Below, one piece after another: positions 8,510 through 17,037 of a DNA stretch of 64,000 nt. Location of the stretch: positions 1 through 64,000 of the forward strand of contig NZ_JAEMEF010000013.1 of assembly GCF_016785945.1 (NCBI RefSeq). The letters run 5' to 3'. Made by a program: the position numbers and the translations under genes. Below the pieces are notes generated by a model. That model had not been told where the DNA came from, searched no databases, and was given only the letters and a program-made list of their open reading frames with translations. Every line of letters starts with the position of its first letter. Position 1 is the first letter of the stretch. Origin of the DNA: Olleya sediminilitoris. GTDB taxonomy: Bacteria > Bacteroidota > Bacteroidia > Flavobacteriales > Flavobacteriaceae.

Positions 8510-9733
8510 ATGACTAAAGAAATATTTCTTTTAAACATTTCAGGACAAGATAAACCAGGATTAACCTCTGGATTGACTAATGTTTTGGCACATTATGGAG
8601 CTAAAATTTTAGATATTGGACAAGCAAATATTCATGATACATTATCCTTAGGATTTATGTTTGAAATCGAATCTGGTAACAATTCGGCTTCAGTTTTAAA
8701 AGATTTATTATTTAAAGCTTATGAGCTTGGTGTAAAAGCTAAATTCACACCAATCTCTTTAGAAGATTATGAAAAATGGGTTAATCTTCAAGGTAAAGAC
8801 CGTTATATTGTTACTATTCTTGGAGAGAAGTTGACTGCAGAACAAATTTCTGAAGTCACTAAATTTATTTCAGATAAAAATCTAAATATAGATGCAATCA
8901 AGCGTCTAACTGGTCGTACATCATTAGTTAAAGAAGCAGATTATCCAAGAGCATCCATTCAATTATCTATAAGAGGTAAAATTGAAAGTAAAGCAGAGTT
9001 TACTGAAAAATTCATGCAAATATCACATGATTTAGATGTAGATATTGCTTTTCAAGAAGATAATATATATCGTCGTAACCGTAGATTAGTGTGTTTTGAT
9101 ATGGATTCAACACTAATTCAAGCAGAAGTTATTGATAAACTTGCAGAACTTGCAGGAGTTGGTGACCAGGTTAAAGCTATTACGGAATCTGCAATGCAAG
9201 GCGAAATTGATTTCAACGAAAGTTTTAAACAACGCATGAAACTATTAAAAGGTTTAAGCGAAGAGGTTTTGCATGATGTTGCTGTTAATTTGCCAATAAC
9301 AAAAGGCGCAAGACGATTAATAGACACCTTAAAAAAATACGGTTTCAAAACTGCAATTTTATCAGGTGGATTTACTTATTTTGGACATTATCTCCAGAAA
9401 GAATTAGGTATGGATTATGTATATGCCAATCAATTGGAAATTAAAGATGGTAAATTAACAGGAGGATACCTTGGTGAGATTGTTGATGGAAATAAAAAAG
9501 CAGAGTATTTAAAAGAAATTGCAATTAAAGAAGGGATTGACATTAGTCAAACCATTGCAGTAGGTGATGGAGCCAATGATCTACCAATGCTAAACCTAGC
9601 AGGTTTAGGCATTGCATTTCATGCCAAACCAAAAGTTAAAAATAACGCACAAAGTGCAATATCAAGTATTGGTTTAGATGGTGTTTTATATTTATTAGGA
9701 TATCATGATAGACATATTGATTTAATAGAATAA
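8510..9733 (+). CDS. serB: Phosphoserine phosphatase with N-terminal ACT domains
   Basis: This enzyme catalyses the last step of serine biosynthesis, phosphoserine to serine. At 407 residues it is the long form. Two ACT-like regulatory domains (about 1-85 and 95-175) precede a HAD phosphatase domain with the DxDxT nucleophile motif at Asp197/Asp199 (CFDMDSTLIQ), a LSGGF motif II region and GDGANDLPML near the end. The ACT region implies amino-acid feedback control, as in other long SerB proteins. The next gene starts 4 bp after its stop, so the two are an operon. Confidence 0.95.
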   Translation: MTKEIFLLNISGQDKPGLTSGLTNVLAHYGAKILDIGQANIHDTLSLGFMFEIESGNNSASVLKDLLFKAYELGVKAKFTPISLEDYEKWVNLQGKDRYIVTILGEKLTAEQISEVTKFISDKNLNIDAIKRLTGRTSLVKEADYPRASIQLSIRGKIESKAEFTEKFMQISHDLDVDIAFQEDNIYRRNRRLVCFDMDSTLIQAEVIDKLAELAGVGDQVKAITESAMQGEIDFNESFKQRMKLLKGLSEEVLHDVAVNLPITKGARRLIDTLKKYGFKTAILSGGFTYFGHYLQKELGMDYVYANQLEIKDGKLTGGYLGEIVDGNKKAEYLKEIAIKEGIDISQTIAVGDGANDLPMLNLAGLGIAFHAKPKVKNNAQSAISSIGLDGVLYLLGYHDRHIDLIE

Positions 9734-9737
9734 CAAC

Positions 9738-10223
9738 ATGTTAGTACAATTTAATACATTACCCGAAACTTCAAGAGTTTGGATTTACCAAGCCAATAGA
9801 TCTTTTTCTGACACCGAATTAGAAGAAATCAAATCAAAATTAGATGTTTTTATCGAAAGTTGGACAGCTCATGGTAGCGATTTAAAAGCAGGATATGATA
9901 TAAGATATAAACGTTTTATAATTATAGCTTTAGATCAAGAATTAAATCAAGCTACAGGTTGTAGTATTGATGCTTCAGTGACATTTATTCAACAATTAGA
10001 AAAAGAATATAACGTAGATTTACTTGATAAAATGAATGTGTCTTACAAACAAGGTGAATTTGTAGCTCATAAAACACTTACTGATTTCAGAAAAATGGCT
10101 AAACAAAAAGCGGTTTCTAAAAACACAATCGTCTTTAATAATCTAGTTACCAATATTGGAGAGTTAAACGAGAGTTGGGAAATACCAGCTAGTCAAAGTT
10201 GGCATAATCGTTTTTTAAATTAA
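9738..10223 (+). CDS. Conserved flavobacterial protein (often called ABC transporter ATPase without motif support)
   Basis: The 161-residue soluble protein begins NTLPETSRVWIYQANRSF. As I recall, close relatives across the Flavobacteriaceae are labelled ABC transporter ATPase. No Walker A, Walker B or LSGGQ motif is visible here, so that name is not supported. It contains one well-placed Cys in ATGCSIDASV and a string of aromatic residues, suggesting a small alpha/beta domain. Close coupling to serB is the only functional hint. Confidence 0.8.
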   Translation: MLVQFNTLPETSRVWIYQANRSFSDTELEEIKSKLDVFIESWTAHGSDLKAGYDIRYKRFIIIALDQELNQATGCSIDASVTFIQQLEKEYNVDLLDKMNVSYKQGEFVAHKTLTDFRKMAKQKAVSKNTIVFNNLVTNIGELNESWEIPASQSWHNRFLN

Positions 10224-10345
10224 ATTGTTTACAACTGCCTTTATAATTCTCTCTTAAAGTGCTTTATTAATCATAAGAAAAGTACTAATTTGGCATTGTT
10301 TTTAGTTGTATAGTAAAGTACAACTTTAAAAGTCAAATTTAGTAT

Positions 10346-13306
10346 ATGCAATATTTAAAAACTCTAGTTTTATTTTTAGCATTTGGTAGTATTTTAAATG
10401 CTCAAAATGGTAGAAATCCTCTTTTAGCGACTAACCCAATAGCACAACAGCAATGGGTTGATAAAACTTACAATGCCATGACATTGGACGAAAAAATCGG
10501 TCAATTGTATATGGTACAAGTGTTTTCTAACCAATCTCAAGCTCAAAAAAATAAAATTGTCGAGCTAATTAGAGATTACAATATTGGAGGATTAATTTAC
10601 TCTAAAGGTGGTCCAGTAAGACAAGCTAAATTAAATAACGAACTTCAAGCTGCAGCTAAAATACCATTGTTAATTGGTATGGATGCAGAATGGGGTTTAA
10701 GCATGCGTTTGGATTCTACGTACGCGTTTCCTTGGAATATGACTTTAGGAGCTGTTAAAAATAAATTTTTAATAGAACAAACTGGTCGTCAGTTAGGCGA
10801 ACATTGTAAGCGTATTGGTGTTCATTTTAATTTTGCTCCTGTTGTTGATATTAATACAAATCCTAATAATCCAATTATAGGAAACCGTTCTTTTGGTGAA
10901 GATCGCGATAATGTTACAGAAAAAGCTTTAGCTTTTATGAAAGGTATGCAAAGTGCTGGTGTTTTGGCTAATGCTAAGCATTTTCCTGGTCATGGAGATA
11001 CTGAGGCAGATTCTCATAAAACCTTACCAACTGTTGGTTTTGATGCAAAACGTATAGATTCTATTGAGATTTATCCATACAAAAAACTAATTAAAGAAGG
11101 ATTGTCTAGTGTGATGGTAGCACATTTAAATATACCAAGTTTATCGCAACGTGAAGGCTTTCCTTCAACATTATCAAAAAAAATTGTTACGGATATTTTA
11201 AAAGACCGTTTACAGTTTAAAGGTCTTATTTTTACAGATGCATTAACCATGAAAGGTGCAGCAGATTTTGTTCAGCCTAATTTAGATGGAGGACAATCTA
11301 ATAGTGGTGTGACAGGAGGAGAAATTGATTTAGCTGCTTTTTTAGCAGGTAATGACGTTATGTTAATGTCAGAAGACGTACCCAAAGCCATTGCTAGAAT
11401 GAAAATTGCGTTTAAAAACGGAATTATAACTGAGGCACGTTTAGAGCATTCGGTTAAAAAAATACTGATGGCAAAATATAAAGTAGATTTACATAAATAC
11501 AAGCCAGTTGGTATATATAATATAGTATCTGATTTAAACAGAATTAAAGATGATGCATTATATGAAATGCTAATGGAAAATGCTATTACTATAGCACGTG
11601 ACCAAACAGACCAATTACCATTACGTAACCTTGAAACTAAATCTATAGCCTATGTTAAATTAGGTGATAGCGATGAAAGTGCTTTTGTTTCTGAATTAAA
11701 AAAATATGCTAAAGTACATGAGATTTCAGCAGATAATTTAGAGCAATTAATGACTAAGCTTCAAAATTATAATACGGTTATTGTTGGGTTTCATAAATCT
11801 AATGCAAGTCCTTGGAAATCATATAAATTTTCAAAAAAAGAAAAGTTATGGCTAGAAAAAATAGCTAAAACTAACAATGTAATTCTAGATGTTTTTGCTA
11901 AACCATATGCGTTATTAGACTTAAAATCGGTTGAAAATATTGAAAGTGTTGTAGTTAGCTATCAAAATAGTAAAATAGCACAAGAAAAATCAGCTCAATT
12001 AATTTTTGGAGCTATTCCTGCTCGTGGTACTTTACCAGTATCTGCTGGAGAGTTTTTTAAGCTTGGTTCTGGTAAACAAGCTAATGCTTTAGAACGTTTA
12101 GGATATACAATTCCTGAACGTGTAGGTATGTCAAGTTATGCTTTAAAAAAAATTGATTCAATCGCTAATTATGCTGTAAATGGTAAAATGACACCAGGTA
12201 TACAATTGGTTATTGCTAGAAAAGGTAAGGTGATTTATAATAAAAACTTTGGAAAACATACCTATGAAGGTAATCAACCTGTAACTAGTGAAGATATTTA
12301 TGATGTTGCCTCATTAACAAAAATTGTAGCGACATTACCATTATTGATGGAATTAGAAGAAAAAGGTATTGTATCCTTAGATACTAAACTCTCAGAAATT
12401 ATTCCTTCATATAAAAATTCAAATAAAAAAAATGTGACTTTAAAAAAAATGTTGTCACATTATGCACAATTAAAACCATGGATTCCTTTTTATTTTAAAA
12501 CTTTAGATCCTGAAACTAAAAAACCTTCTGATAAATATTACAGAAAAAATAGTACGCAAGGATTTTCTATTAAAGTCGCACCAGAATTGTATTTAAGAGA
12601 TGATTATATGGACTCTATAAATACCAGAATAAAAGATACTGATTTATTATCAAGATTACGTTACAGGTATAGTGATTTACCTTACTATATTTTAAAACAA
12701 TTTATTGAATCTCACTATAACAAACGTTTAGACGAGTTAACAGCAGATCGCTTTTATAAATCCTTAGGTGCTAATAATACCATGTATAATCCTTACTATA
12801 AAATCCCAGATAATCGCATCGTCCCATCAGAAAACGATGATTATTATAGGTTTCAAAAAGTACAAGGTTATGTACATGATATGGGAGCAGCCATGCAAGA
12901 TGGAGTAGGAGGACATGCAGGTATTTTTAGCAATGCCAATGATATTGCCAAAATCATGCAATTGTATTTGCAAAAAGGATTTTACGGAGGAAAACGTTAT
13001 TTTAAAACTGAAACTCTGGATAAATTTAATACCTGTTATTATTGCGAAAGCAACAACAGACGAGGTATTGGTTTTGATAAACCACAATTAGGTAATGTTG
13101 GACCAACTTGTGGTTGTGTTAGTATGACCAGTTTTGGTCATTCTGGTTTTACAGGGACTTACGCTTGGGCTGATCCATCTGAAGAAATCGTTTATGTGTT
13201 TATGGCTAACCGTACTTATCCAACATCTAAAGGTCCTAATATGTTATTAAGAGAAGACATAAGAACTAATATTCAAGCAGCAATTTACGAAGCAATTATA
13301 GATTAA
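10346..13306 (+). CDS. GH3 N-acetylhexosaminidase (NagZ-like) fused to a serine beta-lactamase-like domain
   Basis: The 986-residue exported protein has a signal peptide (to about residue 19). Its GH3 domain carries the NagZ-type loop KHFPGHGDTEADSH (from Lys211) and the nucleophile Asp298 in FTDALTMKG. A middle GH3_C-like region (about 420-590) comes next. The C-terminal beta-lactamase/class C-like domain has Ser656-L-T-K659. The KHFPGHGDT loop with its His-Asp pair marks beta-N-acetylglucosaminidases of muropeptide recycling. The fused SxxK domain could be a peptidase or esterase. A role in cell-wall turnover outside the cytoplasm is inferred. bshA starts 50 bp downstream. Confidence 0.92.
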   Translation: MQYLKTLVLFLAFGSILNAQNGRNPLLATNPIAQQQWVDKTYNAMTLDEKIGQLYMVQVFSNQSQAQKNKIVELIRDYNIGGLIYSKGGPVRQAKLNNELQAAAKIPLLIGMDAEWGLSMRLDSTYAFPWNMTLGAVKNKFLIEQTGRQLGEHCKRIGVHFNFAPVVDINTNPNNPIIGNRSFGEDRDNVTEKALAFMKGMQSAGVLANAKHFPGHGDTEADSHKTLPTVGFDAKRIDSIEIYPYKKLIKEGLSSVMVAHLNIPSLSQREGFPSTLSKKIVTDILKDRLQFKGLIFTDALTMKGAADFVQPNLDGGQSNSGVTGGEIDLAAFLAGNDVMLMSEDVPKAIARMKIAFKNGIITEARLEHSVKKILMAKYKVDLHKYKPVGIYNIVSDLNRIKDDALYEMLMENAITIARDQTDQLPLRNLETKSIAYVKLGDSDESAFVSELKKYAKVHEISADNLEQLMTKLQNYNTVIVGFHKSNASPWKSYKFSKKEKLWLEKIAKTNNVILDVFAKPYALLDLKSVENIESVVVSYQNSKIAQEKSAQLIFGAIPARGTLPVSAGEFFKLGSGKQANALERLGYTIPERVGMSSYALKKIDSIANYAVNGKMTPGIQLVIARKGKVIYNKNFGKHTYEGNQPVTSEDIYDVASLTKIVATLPLLMELEEKGIVSLDTKLSEIIPSYKNSNKKNVTLKKMLSHYAQLKPWIPFYFKTLDPETKKPSDKYYRKNSTQGFSIKVAPELYLRDDYMDSINTRIKDTDLLSRLRYRYSDLPYYILKQFIESHYNKRLDELTADRFYKSLGANNTMYNPYYKIPDNRIVPSENDDYYRFQKVQGYVHDMGAAMQDGVGGHAGIFSNANDIAKIMQLYLQKGFYGGKRYFKTETLDKFNTCYYCESNNRRGIGFDKPQLGNVGPTCGCVSMTSFGHSGFTGTYAWADPSEEIVYVFMANRTYPTSKGPNMLLREDIRTNIQAAIYEAIID

Positions 13307-13355
13307 TTTGTAAAGAATTTAAATTTAAGAGACTAAGTTAAAAACTAAAAATTAA

Positions 13356-14495
13356 ATGAAAATAGGTATTGTTTGTTATCCAACATTTGGCGGAAGTGGA
13401 GTTGTAGCAACAGAATTAGGTTTGGAGTTATCTAAACGTGGACACGAAATCCATTTTATAACATACAATCAGCCAGTTAGGTTAGAATTGTTGGGTAATA
13501 ATGTTCATTTTCATGAAGTTAGTGTTCCTGAATATCCATTGTTTCATTATCAACCTTATGAGCTTGCTTTATCTAGTAAGTTAGTAGATATGGTAAAGCT
13601 TCATCAAATTGAAGTATTGCACGTACATTACGCTATACCACATGCTTATGCAGCTTATATGGCTCAAAAAATGTTAAGAGAAGATAATATTTATGTACCT
13701 ATAGTAACGACTTTACATGGTACAGATATTACTTTAGTTGGTAGTCATCCGTTTTATAAACCTGCAGTTACATTTAGCATTAACAAATCCGATGCTGTAA
13801 CAGCAGTGTCACAAAGTTTAAAAGACGATACGTTACGCTTATTTGACATTAAAAATGAAATTAATGTTGTTACAAACTTCATAGATATCAGTAAATTTAA
13901 TAATAATTATACAGATTGCCAGCGGGCTATGATGGCAACAGATGACGAAAAAATTATTACACATATTAGTAACATGCGTGAAGTTAAACGTATTCCTGAT
14001 GTAATTAATATATTTAATGCTATTCAAAAAGAAATTCCAGCAAAACTAATGATGGTTGGTGAAGGACCTGAACGTGAGCCAGCTGAGCGTTTATGTGAAA
14101 CTTTAGGAATAAGCGATAAAGTTGTGTTTTTTGGTAATAGTAATGAGATAGATCGAATTTTATGCTTTTCTGATTTGTTTTTATTACCTAGTAAAACTGA
14201 AAGTTTTGGTCTGTCAGCTTTAGAGGCTATGGCATCAGGAGTACCTGTAATATCTAGTAACACAGGTGGAATTCCTGAGGTTAATAAGGAAGGGTTTTCA
14301 GGATACTTAAGTCCTGTTGGTAATGTTGAAGATATGAGTAAAAATGCAATTCATATTTTAAAAGATGAAACTATTTTGAATCAATTTAAAATAAATGCCA
14401 AACAACAAGCAAAACATTTTGATATACACCAAATTGTACCTCAATACGAAGCCATTTATCAAGAGACTCTAAATAAATGTAAGATTTTAAATTAA
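13356..14495 (+). CDS. bshA: N-acetyl-alpha-D-glucosaminyl L-malate synthase
   Basis: This GT4 glycosyltransferase makes GlcNAc-malate, the first intermediate of bacillithiol, the low-molecular-weight thiol of many Firmicutes and Bacteroidota. The 379-residue protein starts MKIGIVCYPTFGGSGVVAT, the BshA hallmark glycine loop. It carries LHGTDITLVG in the N-domain and SKTESFGLSALEAMASG, the EX7E-type donor site, in the C-domain. bshB and bshC are not in this window. A strong terminator follows at once. Confidence 0.95.
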   Translation: MKIGIVCYPTFGGSGVVATELGLELSKRGHEIHFITYNQPVRLELLGNNVHFHEVSVPEYPLFHYQPYELALSSKLVDMVKLHQIEVLHVHYAIPHAYAAYMAQKMLREDNIYVPIVTTLHGTDITLVGSHPFYKPAVTFSINKSDAVTAVSQSLKDDTLRLFDIKNEINVVTNFIDISKFNNNYTDCQRAMMATDDEKIITHISNMREVKRIPDVINIFNAIQKEIPAKLMMVGEGPEREPAERLCETLGISDKVVFFGNSNEIDRILCFSDLFLLPSKTESFGLSALEAMASGVPVISSNTGGIPEVNKEGFSGYLSPVGNVEDMSKNAIHILKDETILNQFKINAKQQAKHFDIHQIVPQYEAIYQETLNKCKILN

Positions 14496-14497
14496 AT

Positions 14498-14528
14498 AAA
14501 AAAGCCACCTTTTACAGGTGGCTTTTTT
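14498..14528. terminator. Bidirectional intrinsic terminator
   Basis: A stem AAAAAAGCCACC / GGTGGCTTTTTT around a short TTTTACA loop separates bshA (plus) from the outer-membrane protein gene (minus). The flanking A and T runs make it work in both directions. Confidence 0.9.
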
Positions 14529-14544
14529 ATTATTTATAATATAA

Positions 14545-15021
14545 TTAGAATCTATATCTAACTCCTAATGCGATATCAAAATCTAAATCATCACTATAGT
14601 CACCAAAACCTAATTCTGGTCTAAAATCTAGTGATAATTGTAGAGGGAAATCAAAATTGTATTCAATTCCAATATCACCAGCAGCAAAAATAAATGTTTC
14701 ATCATCAATAGCATTGTTCTCAAAGCTATAAGATCCAACACCTCCACCAACACCAGCGTACCAATTAAAATCACCATCTAAAACCCAAACCCATTGGTAT
14801 AAACCTGCTAGTTTAAATCCATCAAAAGCATCTCCAGAACGCCATCCTAAATCTACTTCTAACCTATTATTATCACCTAATGCACGTTGGTATGATATTT
14901 CAGCACCAAAACCATCACTATCACCTAAACGCAAACCTATAGCATTATCGCTAATGTCTTGTGCGTAACTAAAAGTTGCAAAACCAAAAATGGCTAATGC
15001 AAATAAAAAATATTGTTTCAT
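14545..15021 (-). CDS. Small outer-membrane beta-barrel protein
   Basis: The 158-residue protein has a signal peptide (residues 1-20, ending FSYAQ). Its mature part is built of alternating hydrophobic/polar strands with glycine turns (YAGVGGGVGSYSFEN) and ends in VRYRF, a typical barrel C-terminal signature with terminal Phe. It fits a small porin-like or OmpW/OmpX-like eight-stranded barrel. The precise role is unknown. A -7-like TATATTTG lies about 60 bp upstream. Confidence 0.8.
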   Translation of the reverse strand: MKQYFLFALAIFGFATFSYAQDISDNAIGLRLGDSDGFGAEISYQRALGDNNRLEVDLGWRSGDAFDGFKLAGLYQWVWVLDGDFNWYAGVGGGVGSYSFENNAIDDETFIFAAGDIGIEYNFDFPLQLSLDFRPELGFGDYSDDLDFDIALGVRYRF

Positions 15022-15081
15022 AAAAAGTTAATTATTAATTAATGTAAATACGTTTTAAATCAGTTTATAGATTATGTAACA

Positions 15082-15089
15082 CAAATATA
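15082..15089 (-). promoter_or_regulatory. Putative -7 element (TATATTTG) for 14545-15021
   Basis: On the minus strand this reads TATATTTG, an exact match to the Bacteroidota TAnnTTTG -7 box. It lies 61 bp upstream of the outer-membrane gene start. No convincing -33 TTG is seen at the right spacing, so support is partial. Confidence 0.45.
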
Positions 15090-15203
15090 TTGTTAAAACA
15101 AACAGTTTTTTCTTAATTAAACTTTAAAATTTATGCAAAAGAAAGACTGACAAACAGATGTTTAACAGTCTTTACTAAACTAAAACTAACCAACTATGAA
15201 TTT

Positions 15204-16877
15204 CTATTTTACAATAGAAACATCAATTCTTCTATTTTTTGCTCGTCCTTCAGCAGTTGCGTTGTCAGCAATAGGATCAACAGATCCCATTCCTTTTGTA
15301 TCAATACGTGCTGTTGCAACTCCCATTTCAACTAATTTATTTTTAACAGAAAGTGCTCTACTTGCTGATAATTTGTTATTTCCTGCTACAGAACCTGTAT
15401 TGTCTGTATGACCTCTAAATAATACTTTTACGTTTGGATAAGCTTTCATTATAGCTGCAACATTTTCAATTTGATTCATTGAATTAGCATCTAAAGAAGA
15501 TGAGCCTGTATTAAAATATAGTCTATCAAAAGCATAATATTTACCAGCTTCCATTTTTCCATCTTTGATATAGCTTAAAAAGTTGTCTTCAAAACCACCT
15601 TCAGGAATACTTAATTTTGTTCCATTTGGTAAGTCAGAACTAAAAAAGTTTCCGATAGCTTCACCAAAAGCATTAACCACATTTCCAGACGCATCAACAA
15701 TACCTCCAGCAACATTACTTATTGCGTTTCCAGCAGCATCAACAGCGTTTCCTGCTGCGTCTACCGTTTTATCTGTAGCATTTCCAGCAGCATCAACAAC
15801 ATTTCCTGCTGCATCTACTGTTTTGTTTATTGCGTTTCCAGTTGCATCAACAACATTACCAGCTGCATCTACTGTTTTATCTATTGCATTCCCAGCTGCA
15901 TCAGTTACACCATTTGCTGTATTTTTTATAGCTCCTGTTGTTTCGTTTGCTGCATTTTTTACATTATCCATTATTGATTTCTCACTATCACATCCTTTTA
16001 TTAAAAAGAAAGCTAGTAACAGTCCAATAATTCCAATTGCCCAAGGCAAAATTCTTTTAATTAATGAGCCACCTGACTTAACAGCATTAGAGGTAGTATT
16101 TGCAGCAGCTCCAGTTACTTTTCCAGCACCATCAAATGCTGCTTTTCCAGCACTTCCAGCTAATCCTGCAGCTCCTCCTACAACTTTTCCAGTACCACTA
16201 ATTACAGATTTACCAGCATCACCAGCTAAACCAGCAGCTCCACCAATAATTTTACCAGCACCATCAACAGCTGCTTTTCCTGTGTTTCCGGCAAATTCTA
16301 AAGCTCCACTAGCAAGATTTCCTAATTTATCAGATAGTCCTGAAAAAGAACTTAAGCCCAATAAAGATAGTAGTCCAGCTGGAGCAAACTTGTCTAAAAA
16401 ACTTCCTTGGTTAGATAGTAAACCTACAAAACTTCCTAAATCCATACCAGATGCTTTTTGTTTTCCTAAAACTCCTCCTAATACAGATCCTGCAACATTT
16501 AAAATAGATGAAGAAGACTCTTTACCCATTCCAGAAACAGAACTTACTAAGTCAATTACACCTGATGCTTTTTCGCCTAATATATTTTTGGCAAAATCTA
16601 ATCCTTTATTTAAAAACCCTTCTGATTGTGCTCCTCCTGCACTTAAAGTTCCTGCTAAATTATTAACAGTACTTTCATTACCTAACATACTAAAAATAGA
16701 TTTTGCACCTTCTGGTGAAGACGCTTTATCCATCATTCCTCCTAATAAAGCAGGTGCAGCAGCCATAAGTCCTTTTTGGATAGTATCCTTTTGTTCGCCT
16801 CCAACAAGAGAAGATACTTTATCAAGTACATTATCAGATAATTGATCTTTAAATAAGTTTAGTAGATTTATTGCCAT
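15204..16877 (-). CDS. DUF937-like, glycine/alanine-repeat, OmpA C-terminal protein
   Basis: The 557-residue protein has an N-terminal DUF937-like region (about 1-150, with QKDTIQKGLMAAAPALLGG). A low-complexity stretch of Gly-Ala repeats (AGKAAVDGAGK-type units) follows, then one transmembrane helix (about 285-305, ending KGCDSEK) and a second repeat block of 11-residue VDAAGNAVDAA-like units. The C-terminal OmpA domain binds peptidoglycan (FRGHTDNTGS, then RIDTKGMGS). It probably tethers a membrane-anchored scaffold to the wall. The repeats leave a 420-codon antisense frame open, which is not a gene. A -7-like TATCTTTG lies upstream. Confidence 0.9.
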   Translation of the reverse strand: MAINLLNLFKDQLSDNVLDKVSSLVGGEQKDTIQKGLMAAAPALLGGMMDKASSPEGAKSIFSMLGNESTVNNLAGTLSAGGAQSEGFLNKGLDFAKNILGEKASGVIDLVSSVSGMGKESSSSILNVAGSVLGGVLGKQKASGMDLGSFVGLLSNQGSFLDKFAPAGLLSLLGLSSFSGLSDKLGNLASGALEFAGNTGKAAVDGAGKIIGGAAGLAGDAGKSVISGTGKVVGGAAGLAGSAGKAAFDGAGKVTGAAANTTSNAVKSGGSLIKRILPWAIGIIGLLLAFFLIKGCDSEKSIMDNVKNAANETTGAIKNTANGVTDAAGNAIDKTVDAAGNVVDATGNAINKTVDAAGNVVDAAGNATDKTVDAAGNAVDAAGNAISNVAGGIVDASGNVVNAFGEAIGNFFSSDLPNGTKLSIPEGGFEDNFLSYIKDGKMEAGKYYAFDRLYFNTGSSSLDANSMNQIENVAAIMKAYPNVKVLFRGHTDNTGSVAGNNKLSASRALSVKNKLVEMGVATARIDTKGMGSVDPIADNATAEGRAKNRRIDVSIVK

Positions 16878-16910
16878 TTGTTTATTGTTTTATGTTAATA
16901 ATTACAGATA

Positions 16911-16918
16911 CAAAGATA
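16911..16918 (-). promoter_or_regulatory. Putative -7 element (TATCTTTG) for the OmpA-domain gene
   Basis: The minus strand reads TATCTTTG 34 bp upstream of the start at 16877, matching TAnnTTTG. A clear -33 TTG is not evident. Confidence 0.5.
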
Positions 16919-17037
16919 TTTTTCTAAATAGCTTTAGTATTTTTGTTGTTTAACATAGTGATGCTTATCGGTAAAGCGTATTATTTTCACGTCCAAATAC
17001 CGTTTTTCTTAACTTAATTTTAATTTTATTTAGTAGT

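Noticed and set aside
9738-10223. ABC transporter ATPase label for the 161-aa protein
   Set aside because: No Walker A, Walker B or signature motif is present; the name is not supported by sequence.
15583-16845. 420-codon antisense frame opposite the OmpA-domain gene
   Set aside because: The repeated Gly-Ala-Asn codons of the sense gene leave the opposite frame open. The antisense product is low-complexity and lacks a signal or family, and the sense protein is clearly real.
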